Assembly: GCF_031582885.1 (NCBI RefSeq)
Contig: NZ_CP133988.1
Span: 2,053,501 to 2,117,500 of the forward strand
DNA: 64,000 bases
Source: Streptococcus parasanguinis
GTDB taxonomy: Bacteria; Bacillota; Bacilli; Lactobacillales; Streptococcaceae
Reading direction: 5' to 3'
The position numbers were made by a program, and so were the translations under genes. Below the pieces are notes generated by a model. The model saw only the letters and a program-made list of their open reading frames with translations, did not search any database and was not told the origin of the DNA. Below, one piece after another: positions 58,118-64,000 of the stretch; the first letter of the stretch is position 1, and every line of letters starts with the position of its first letter.

Positions 58118-58845
58118 GCTGTTTCCTCTTCTGTCAAGGTCATGTAGATATCATTTAGACTTGCTTTCTCATCCCCAAAAGTTGAACGCAGCTCGTCCAA
58201 GGTCCCTTTTGCTCGGATCTGACCCTTATGGAGGATCACAAAACCATCACACATCTTTTCAGCCGAATCCAGAACGTGAGTACTCATCAAAATCGATTTT
58301 CCTTTTGCTTTCTCATCTGCCAATAACTGAATCAAATCTGCAATCGCAACAGGATCCAATCCCAAAAAGGGTTCATCGACAATATAAAGACTTGGATCCA
58401 CTGCATAGGCGCAAATAATCATGACCTTTTGCTTCATCCCTTTTGAAAACTGGGTCGGGAACCAATCTAATTTTTCAGCCAAACGAAATCGTTCCAACAA
58501 AGGATGGACGCGCACCATGACCTGATCCATGTCTAAATCATAGGCCATAGCTACGGTCTCGATATGCTCTCTCAGGGTTAATTCTTCATATAGGCTAGGG
58601 GTTTCTGGAATATAGCCGATTTTTTTACGATAGTCAGTTGGAGCTTCTGGAAGACTCAAGCCGTCAATCCGTACTTCCCCAGCATAAGGATGCAGGAGAC
58701 CAATAATTTCATTAATCGTGGTTGACTTCCCAGCTCCATTTAGTCCAATCAAACCAATCAGTTGGCCATCCGGAACTGAAAAACTCACCTCTTTCAGGAC
58801 AGGGATGTTGACATAGCCCCCTGTCAACTTGTTGATTTCTAACAT
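58114..58845 (-). CDS. ecsA: EcsA/PptA-type ABC ATPase
   Basis: A 243-aa ATP-binding subunit. Walker A GLNGAGKST, Q-loop region GYIPETPSLYEEL, signature in FSKGMKQK (degenerate, as in exporters of this type), Walker B YIVDEPFLGLD, and MSTHVLDSAEKM with the switch His. The C-terminal tail (RSTFGDEKASLNDIYM) fits the DR-type ATPases. It is first in the ecsA-ecsB-ccrZ-trmB run and divergent from hit. Confidence 0.93.
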   Translation of the reverse strand: MLEINKLTGGYVNIPVLKEVSFSVPDGQLIGLIGLNGAGKSTTINEIIGLLHPYAGEVRIDGLSLPEAPTDYRKKIGYIPETPSLYEELTLREHIETVAMAYDLDMDQVMVRVHPLLERFRLAEKLDWFPTQFSKGMKQKVMIICAYAVDPSLYIVDEPFLGLDPVAIADLIQLLADEKAKGKSILMSTHVLDSAEKMCDGFVILHKGQIRAKGTLDELRSTFGDEKASLNDIYMTLTEEETA

Positions 58846-58863
58846 ATTTTCTCCGATTTCTGG

Positions 58864-58869
58864 TATAAT
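58864..58869 (+). promoter_or_regulatory. -10 of hit promoter
   Basis: TATAAT preceded by TGG (extended -10), no clear -35. On the other strand TATAAT at 58878-58883 may serve ecsA, so the two promoters face each other in 67 bases. Confidence 0.6.
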
Positions 58870-58912
58870 GTTCTTATATTATAACAAAATTTAGTCTAAA
58901 TGAGGTGTATTT

Positions 58913-59326
58913 ATGGTTGACGATTGTATTTTTTGTAAGATTATAGCTGGCGACATTCCTTCCTCCAAAGTCTATGAGGACGAGGAAGTCCTCGCGTTTT
59001 TGGACATCTCTCAGGTTACACCCGGTCATACGTTAGTGGTTCCAAAAAAACACGCTCGCAATCTCTTAGAGATGGACGAAACCGCCACAGCTCAACTATT
59101 TGCACGTGTCTCTAAAGTTGCAAAAAAAGTAGAAGCTGCTACCCAAGCTAAGGGAATGAATGTCATCAGCAACATGGAAGAAGTTTCTGGACAAACCGTT
59201 TTTCACACACATGTCCACATTATCCCTCGCTATTCCGATCAAGATGAGCTTGCCATTTCATTTACTGAACACGAGCCTAATTTTGAACAACTAGCAGTTC
59301 TTGCAGAAACCATCAAAAACAGTTAA
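58913..59326 (+). CDS. hit: HIT-family nucleotide hydrolase
   Basis: A 137-aa histidine-triad protein with the N-terminal zinc-like pair CIFC (residues 5-8) and the catalytic triad HTHVHIIPRY. Members hydrolyse nucleotide phosphoramidates such as AMP-lysine. Shine-Dalgarno GAGGTG precedes the ATG. It is followed 12 bases later by a small membrane-associated gene. Confidence 0.94.
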   Translation: MVDDCIFCKIIAGDIPSSKVYEDEEVLAFLDISQVTPGHTLVVPKKHARNLLEMDETATAQLFARVSKVAKKVEAATQAKGMNVISNMEEVSGQTVFHTHVHIIPRYSDQDELAISFTEHEPNFEQLAVLAETIKNS

Positions 59327-59338
59327 AAAGGAGGCCAT

Positions 59339-59629
59339 ATGAAACTCAAAAATCTCTTTTGGTTTGCAACAGGAGCTAGCATTAGCTACCACTTAGTAAA
59401 AAACCGCAAAGAAATCAAAACAGAGGTGACTGAATCCAGCCATTTGGTTAAGGGAATTCAAGATAACCTAGCAAAAATCCAACGCAATCTGGATATTATC
59501 CAAGACCAAAAAACCAATCTTCAAGAATTGGTAACGGATTTCCAATACAAAACCAAACTATTTAGTCAACAAGCAACAGCCTCTCTAAAAGAAATTCAAG
59601 ACATCTGGCAACCAAATAAAAACGATTGA
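59339..59629 (+). CDS. Conserved streptococcal coiled-coil protein, function unknown
   Basis: A 96-aa protein: a short hydrophobic N-terminus (LFWFATGASISYHLV) that may touch the membrane, followed by a long amphipathic helix (about 25-90) rich in Gln, Lys and Glu with heptads. It has a superficial likeness to YtxH-type stress proteins but I do not assign it. It is cotranscribed with hit (GGAGG upstream), and its stop codon lies in the terminator stem. Confidence 0.8.
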   Translation: MKLKNLFWFATGASISYHLVKNRKEIKTEVTESSHLVKGIQDNLAKIQRNLDIIQDQKTNLQELVTDFQYKTKLFSQQATASLKEIQDIWQPNKND

Positions 59630-59647
59630 GAAAACTCAATCGTTTTT
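59620..59647. terminator. Bidirectional terminator between hit unit and LCP gene
   Basis: AAAACGATTGAG, loop AAAA, CTCAATCGTTTT and more T. It serves the plus-strand small gene and the minus-strand LCP gene, which end 21 bases apart. Confidence 0.92.
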
Positions 59648-59650
59648 TTC

Positions 59651-60844
59651 TTATTCTGAAGGTACCGTAGGTGTCACACTGCTCGACTCTGTAGCTGCTG
59701 GAGCAACTGGTGTCACTGGTGCAACAGAACTTTGAGGCGTCACCACTCCCGTATCCTGGGTCGATGGTACAACTGGTAGTTGGTTAAACTCTTGGTAAAC
59801 AGGTGCTTCCTCAGATGATGCCGCTGGCGTATCACTTTGAGAAGAAGCATTCTTCAACTCTTCATCTCCATCTAATAGGTAAGCATTGGTTTTCAATGTT
59901 TTGATTTCTTTTAGTCCCAAAGCTTTGCGGATGATATTTTGAATTTTCAAGAGATGTTTTGAAGTGACAATCTGATAACTTCCGCCATCTGCTAAGGTGG
60001 CATCTTCTCCTTTCAGCTGGTACTGATGAATCGTTGAAAGGGCATCTTTATATCCTAGCAATTGAAGAAGGCTATTACTGTCAAGCGCTATGTTGGTTTG
60101 CATATTGTCACTAACAGACTCAATGATTCCTTTGTAGTGACTCAAACTATTGAGGCTTAAAACTTTCTCAACAATCTTTTTGATCACTTCACGTTGGCGT
60201 TTTTGACGTCCGTAGTCTCCTTCTGGGTCTTGGTAGCGCATGCGTGAATAAACGAGAGCTTGGTCCCCATTAATCTCCTGACGTCCTGGTGCGATCTTAG
60301 CCGTATATTCTGGCTCATTTTCCTCGATCGAGATATCGAAGTCGAATGGATTGTTAACCGTGATACCACCAACCTTATCCACTAATTGAACCAATCCCTT
60401 CATATTGATCATGACATAGCGGTCAATATGGATATTCAAAAGATCTTGAATGGTCTTAATGGCTAACTTGGCACCACCTTGAGCATAAGCCGAATTCAAT
60501 TTTGCTTGGACCGTTTCGCCATCTGAAGTAATATTGGTTAGGATATCTCTTTCCAAACTCGTCATGGTTGTTTCTTTTGTTTGAGGATTAACAGTCACCA
60601 AAATCATGGTATCACTATTTCCGGCCCAAGGATCTTCCCGAGAACCGCTACCTGTATCAACCCCCATCAAAAGGATAGTCATCGGCTTGTTTTCTGCAAT
60701 GACATTGGTCTCATTTCCAAAGCCTTTATAGGTCTTACTGAGAGTCCCAGTCGTTTGGTTTAGGATGGTAAGGCCATAAGCCCCAATCCCAATCACTGTT
60801 ACCGTCAATAAGCTCAAAAACATTAAAATAATTTTTTTAACCAT
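59651..60844 (-). CDS. LytR-CpsA-Psr family cell-wall ligase
   Basis: A 397-aa membrane enzyme of the LCP family that moves teichoic acid or capsule from lipid carrier to peptidoglycan. An N-terminal transmembrane helix (about 4-26) is followed by the LCP domain (about 85-235) with LLMGVDTGSG, the SLERDIL Arg and the YSRMRYQDPEGDYGRQKRQ signature. The last about 70 residues are Pro/Ser/Thr/Val-rich and extracellular. It ends the tsaE-GNAT-LCP operon, as for pneumococcal lytR. Confidence 0.93.
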   Translation of the reverse strand: MVKKIILMFLSLLTVTVIGIGAYGLTILNQTTGTLSKTYKGFGNETNVIAENKPMTILLMGVDTGSGSREDPWAGNSDTMILVTVNPQTKETTMTSLERDILTNITSDGETVQAKLNSAYAQGGAKLAIKTIQDLLNIHIDRYVMINMKGLVQLVDKVGGITVNNPFDFDISIEENEPEYTAKIAPGRQEINGDQALVYSRMRYQDPEGDYGRQKRQREVIKKIVEKVLSLNSLSHYKGIIESVSDNMQTNIALDSNSLLQLLGYKDALSTIHQYQLKGEDATLADGGSYQIVTSKHLLKIQNIIRKALGLKEIKTLKTNAYLLDGDEELKNASSQSDTPAASSEEAPVYQEFNQLPVVPSTQDTGVVTPQSSVAPVTPVAPAATESSSVTPTVPSE

Positions 60845-60857
60845 ATAGAATCTCTCT

Positions 60858-61388
60858 CTAATCTATCAGTTTCCCCATAAGGTAAACATCTAAGAATTCT
60901 CCTTCAGCTGAACAAGCTCCACGAGCTTGGCAACCTTCGATCTCAAAACCTAACTTTTTATACAGGTGAACTGCTCGTTCGTTGCGCACTTGGACATTCA
61001 AGACTAGTTTCCTAAGAACACCGGTCGAGTGCGCCCACTCAATTCCTTCTTCCAACAAGATCTGTCCAAGTCCTTGATTCCAATAAGCTTTTTGAACCAC
61101 AATAAAGACATCACCAATATGCTGAATGGACCGTTGAGAAGCTGCAGTGATATTTAACAAAGCTGCCAGTTCCTGATCTAGAAATAACAAGAGGCAAATC
61201 CGGTTTTCCGCCATCTCTTGCACCATCAGAAATTGTTCCATGTCTGCTGGAGACATGCCAATTCCAGCTTCATCTAGTGTCATGTAATCTGACTCTTTCC
61301 CAACTTGATTTAAGAAAACAACGACAAGAGCCGCATCTGCACTGTCAGCTTGCCGAATTTCTACTGTCACTTCCTTTTCCTTAGTCAT
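60858..61388 (-). CDS. GNAT-family acetyltransferase downstream of tsaE
   Basis: A 176-aa acetyltransferase. The acetyl-CoA motif is in VVQKAYWNQGLGQILLEEGI and the C-terminal segment NERAVHLYKKLGFEIEG is characteristic. Substrate unknown; the position next to tsaE recalls rimI, but the sequence is longer. Start at ATG 61388 overlaps tsaE by 8 bases. Confidence 0.85.
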   Translation of the reverse strand: MTKEKEVTVEIRQADSADAALVVVFLNQVGKESDYMTLDEAGIGMSPADMEQFLMVQEMAENRICLLLFLDQELAALLNITAASQRSIQHIGDVFIVVQKAYWNQGLGQILLEEGIEWAHSTGVLRKLVLNVQVRNERAVHLYKKLGFEIEGCQARGACSAEGEFLDVYLMGKLID

Positions 61389-61836
61389 CCGTTTTTTCCA
61401 CCTGCTCAAAGGATGTCAGTAAAGCTTCTGCACGCGCTCCATGAGCTTCAAAAGCCAACTCTCGCCCATCTTCTAATTTTCGGATAAAAATTTTTAGATA
61501 AGCATCCGAGAGACTGGGCTCAATCAGCTCTCCCCATTCAATAATGGTCGCCCCATCTCCAAATAGAAAATCATCTAAATCAATAGAATCTGGATCATTC
61601 CCAATCCGGTAAACATCCAAATGGTATAAAGGCAAGCGACCTTCGTATTCACGAACAATGGTATAGGTCGGGCTTTTAATCATCTGATCAATCCCTAACC
61701 CCTTTGCAATTCCTTTGGTAAAGGTCGTTTTTCCTGCTCCTAGATCACCTGATAAGATAATCACGTCTTGCTTTTCTAAGAGTTTTCCTAGCTGTTTTCC
61801 TAGAGCGATCAGCTCCGTTTCATTGTGACTAATCAT
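61381..61836 (-). CDS. tsaE: tRNA t6A-modification ATPase TsaE
   Basis: A 151-aa P-loop protein of the TsaBDE complex that puts threonylcarbamoyl on A37 of ANN-reading tRNAs. Walker A GDLGAGKTTF, the KSPTYTIVREYEG strand and the HLDVYR motif are present. A TGG-TATAAT promoter lies only 6 bases upstream of the ATG and no Shine-Dalgarno fits, so a leaderless mRNA is inferred. Confidence 0.95.
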   Translation of the reverse strand: MISHNETELIALGKQLGKLLEKQDVIILSGDLGAGKTTFTKGIAKGLGIDQMIKSPTYTIVREYEGRLPLYHLDVYRIGNDPDSIDLDDFLFGDGATIIEWGELIEPSLSDAYLKIFIRKLEDGRELAFEAHGARAEALLTSFEQVEKTDD

Positions 61837-61842
61837 TTCTCT

Positions 61843-61848
61843 ATTATA
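61843..61848 (-). promoter_or_regulatory. -10 of tsaE operon adjoining start codon
   Basis: Minus-strand TATAAT preceded by TGG; only AGAGAA separates it from the ATG. The rest of the 178-base gap 61837-62014 holds the next terminator and no ORF. Confidence 0.7.
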
Positions 61849-61964
61849 CCAAACTTTTTAAAAATCTGCTCTTTCTTTTAGAAATTGTTTGATTCAAGTT
61901 TGTTTTTGAGAAGAAGAAATCAAAGAAAACAGGAAACTCTCCGATTTATTCCCTCGATCCATCT

Positions 61965-61998
61965 AAAAAGGAATGGGAGACAACTCCCATTCCTTTTT
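61965..61998 (-). terminator. Purine permease terminator
   Basis: AAAAAGGAATGGGA, loop GACAAC, TCCCATTCCTTTTT, perfect 14-bp stem. Confidence 0.93.
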
Positions 61999-62014
61999 GG
62001 CACTTTTCTGATAC

Positions 62015-63436
62015 TTAATTCAAGGCCATGCTAACGTAGTTTAAAATAAAGAGAACATCTAGGATCCAAATCATGCTGTGCACTTCTTTGGCTTCTCCTT
62101 TAACCACTTTCACTAAGCTATAGGTGATAAATCCAGCAGCGATCCCTTGTGTAATCGAGTAGCTGAAGCCCATAAAGATAGAGGTGAAGAAGGCAGGAAC
62201 TGCTTCTGACATATCTTCCCAATGGATATTTTTCAAGCCACTCAACATCATGATCCCAACAACAATCAAAATTGGAGCTGTAGCAGCGGTCGGTACAATC
62301 GCCAACAAAGGACTAAAGAGACTTGAAATAGCAAAACAGATTGCCACAACCAAGGCTGTCAAACCAGTGCGTCCACCAGCTCCAATACCAGCTGCAGATT
62401 CAACATAAGTCGTTACGTTTGAAGTTCCTGCAATGGCTCCGACTGAAGTCGCTACAAGGTCTGAATAGAGGGCCTTATCTAATTTCGCTGATTGATGGTT
62501 TTCCCCATTTGTCGCAACAATCCCAACTTTTTCACCCGTACCGATTAAAGTTCCAATTGTATCAAAAATATCAGTCAAGGAGAAGGCTAAAATTGCCATT
62601 AAGGTCTCAGGCAAACGAGACGTATTGGAAATCAAAGAACCCAATCCTTTTGATCCCAAAGCTTGACCAAAGATCGTGCCTAAATCATTAAAGGCAGCTC
62701 CTAGATGGTTACTTGCAAAGTCAATTTTAGTGATATCAACCACATGGATGAGAATTCCAAGCACAGTCGTTGCAAAGATAGAAAGGATAATCCCTCCCTT
62801 AATCCCTTTGACAACAAAGAAAATAGTAATCGCAAGACCAACAAGAGCCAAGAGGACAGCCGGATTGTTAAAATCAACCAATCCAGGAACAGCAGATGCA
62901 TTGGCTGAGATCGTTGCATTCGCCTTATCTGCTCCTTCCCCGACCACTGTATAGGTATGAGGGTCAATCGTGAATTTCAAAAATCCTGCATTCTTAATCC
63001 CAACATAGGCCAAGAAAATCCCGATCCCCGCTGAAATAGCAGACCGAAGAGCAGTCGGAATCGATTCGATGATCATCTTCCGAACATTTGTCAATGTGAT
63101 AATTAATGAAATCACACCACAAATGAAGACCATTCCTAAAGCCTCTTGCCATGAGTAGCCCATACCAAATACAACGGTAAAGGTAAAGAAAGCGTTCAAG
63201 CCCATCCCTGGTGCTTGTGCATAAGGCAAATTGGCATAAAAAGCCATCATCAAGGTCCCGACAACGGATCCAATAATCGTTGCAAGGAAGACTCCTTGAG
63301 CTGGCATACCTGTTTGTGACAACATTTGAGGGTTTACGAAGAGGATATAACTCATCGCAAAAAAGGTTGTCAAACCAGCAAGGACCTCTGTTCGAACAGT
63401 GGTTCCATGTTCTGAAAGTTTAAAAAACTTATCCAT
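62015..63436 (-). CDS. NCS2-family purine permease (AzgA/PbuG-like)
   Basis: A 473-aa transporter with about 13 helices. The N-terminal LAGLTTFFAMSYILFVNP, the PYAQAPGMGLNAFF loop and the SLTDIFDTIGTLIGTG motif in helix 8 are those of the AzgA subfamily, which imports adenine, guanine or hypoxanthine. ATG 63436 is used with AAGGAG upstream. No purine riboswitch aptamer was recognised in the 175-base leader region. Confidence 0.93.
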   Translation of the reverse strand: MDKFFKLSEHGTTVRTEVLAGLTTFFAMSYILFVNPQMLSQTGMPAQGVFLATIIGSVVGTLMMAFYANLPYAQAPGMGLNAFFTFTVVFGMGYSWQEALGMVFICGVISLIITLTNVRKMIIESIPTALRSAISAGIGIFLAYVGIKNAGFLKFTIDPHTYTVVGEGADKANATISANASAVPGLVDFNNPAVLLALVGLAITIFFVVKGIKGGIILSIFATTVLGILIHVVDITKIDFASNHLGAAFNDLGTIFGQALGSKGLGSLISNTSRLPETLMAILAFSLTDIFDTIGTLIGTGEKVGIVATNGENHQSAKLDKALYSDLVATSVGAIAGTSNVTTYVESAAGIGAGGRTGLTALVVAICFAISSLFSPLLAIVPTAATAPILIVVGIMMLSGLKNIHWEDMSEAVPAFFTSIFMGFSYSITQGIAAGFITYSLVKVVKGEAKEVHSMIWILDVLFILNYVSMALN

Positions 63437-63477
63437 TTCAGAATAAACTCCTTTTTCATCATTCTCGCTCCCAATCA

Positions 63478-63490
63478 ATTTGCGAACGTT
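63478..63490. promoter_or_regulatory. Possible PurR box at purine permease start site
   Basis: ATTTGCGAACGTT matches 11 of 13 positions of the streptococcal/lactococcal PurBox AWWWCCGAACWWT and lies at the predicted transcription start. Confidence 0.3.
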
Positions 63491-63496
63491 ATTTCT

Positions 63497-63525
63497 ATTT
63501 TACCAAAAGATCTTTCGCCTTTCAA
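63497..63525 (-). promoter_or_regulatory. Promoter of purine permease
   Basis: Minus-strand -35 TTGAAA (63520-63525), 17-base spacer ending in TGG, -10 TAAAAT (63497-63502). Confidence 0.85.
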
Positions 63526-63575
63526 GAAATCCTACTTCTCTTCTCGATTTTTGAGCGCTTTTCCGATTTTTCTGA

Positions 63576-63581
63576 TATAAT
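63576..63581 (+). promoter_or_regulatory. -10 of terminal HAD phosphatase gene
   Basis: TATAAT preceded by TGA; a TTGAGC at 63551-63556 is 19 bases upstream. Confidence 0.6.
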
Positions 63582-63611
63582 GGTCTCATTCTTCTCGAAA
63601 GGAACTGAAAT

Positions 63612-64000
63612 ATGCATAAAAAGATGATCGCTCTAGATCTAGACGGCACTCTCTTAAATTCCGAAAGCAAATTGAGCGACTTTACCATTGATACGATTAA
63701 AAAAATTAGTGCTCTTGGCCATAAAGTCATTATTACAACAGGCCGCCCCTACCGTATGGCACATACCTACTACAAACAACTAGAGCTAGATACTCCGATG
63801 ATCAATTTTAACGGCTCCCTTACGCACCTACCTGAGAAAAAATGGGCGGATGAACAATGCTTGACTTTAGATAAAAAATACCTGCTAGATATGGTCGCTA
63901 ACCGAGACACCATCCAAGCGGACTTTATAGCAGGTGAATACCGCAATAAATTCTTTATTACCGATCCAAATGAGCACGTTGCGGACCCTAAATTATTCGG
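63612..64000 (+). CDS. Cof-type HAD phosphatase (partial, 3' end off window)
   Basis: The first 129 codons of a second Cof/YidA-type HAD phosphatase. It opens MHKKMIALDLDGTLLNS with the catalytic DLDGT motif, followed by IITTGRPY (motif II) and FNGSL at the cap boundary; the rest is beyond the window. Shine-Dalgarno AAAGGA lies 8 bases before the ATG. Substrate not predictable. Confidence 0.9.
   Translation, partial: MHKKMIALDLDGTLLNSESKLSDFTIDTIKKISALGHKVIITTGRPYRMAHTYYKQLELDTPMINFNGSLTHLPEKKWADEQCLTLDKKYLLDMVANRDTIQADFIAGEYRNKFFITDPNEHVADPKLF

Overview
The window is a contiguous piece of a low-GC Gram-positive chromosome and almost certainly a Streptococcus of the mitis/sanguinis/parasanguinis type. 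The evidence is gene content and order (stkP-phpP next to liaFSR, gpsB-rnpB, recU-pbp1a, rsmH-ftsL-pbp2x-mraY, ccrZ-trmB, mapZ, luxS), a signal peptide of the YSIRK type, DUF4059 and DUF896 proteins, and Bacillus-type RNase P RNA. I cannot fix the species from sequence alone. No prophage, IS transposase, CRISPR array, tRNA or rRNA gene was seen. Most of the window is core genome; the unusual material lies in the intergenic spaces.

Layout. 1-13,206 is one long leftward block: a partial HAD phosphatase, the LiaFSR envelope-stress system, and the gmk-rpoZ-priA-fmt-rsmB-phpP-stkP operon, followed by rny. luxS (rightward) follows and carries a repeat element at its 3' end. 14,153-17,536 holds mapZ, an rRNA methyltransferase, rnpB and gpsB (division site selection and RNA processing), divergent from recU-pbp1a. 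21,063-30,008 is metabolic: pepC, an acetyltransferase, nadE-pncB, trxB, DUF4059, a two-gene amino-acid importer without a binding protein, and a DEAD-box helicase. 30,143-34,709 is the rsmH-ftsL-pbp2x-mraY wall cluster. Then come a tiny membrane-protein gene, a second copy of the luxS-associated repeat, an amino-acid permease, glyQS under a T-box, and a 1,472-residue secreted subtilase. 45,491-49,622 holds an aldo/keto reductase, nagA and a Na/Pi transporter. 50,073-55,497 is the rimP-nusA-rnpM-ylxQ-infB-rbfA translation operon. 55,595-58,845 is trmB-ccrZ-ecsBA. The end has hit, a coiled-coil protein, the tsaE-GNAT-LCP operon, a purine permease and a second partial HAD phosphatase.

The most interesting signals are small. 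(1) Two roughly 135-nt elements, at 39,199-39,331 (minus) and 49,887-50,024 (plus), share a four-stem architecture with an identical 8-nt loop but different, mutually compensated stem sequences. The second sits inside a 255-bp insertion flanked by 17-bp direct repeats that splits what looks like the old rbfA terminator. (2) The glyQ start region exists twice, differing only synonymously in its first seven codons, on either side of a 77-bp folded element. (3) A 179-bp element occurs twice with only two mismatches. (4) Three genes (tsaE, rsmH and a 59-codon ORF too short for routine calling) have an extended -10 box so close to the start codon that their mRNAs should be leaderless. (5) The big surface-type protease lacks a sortase signal, ends in a basic tail, and has a near-perfect CodY box overlapping its promoter. 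(6) The Shine-Dalgarno of rimP fits an AUC codon better than the usual GTG.
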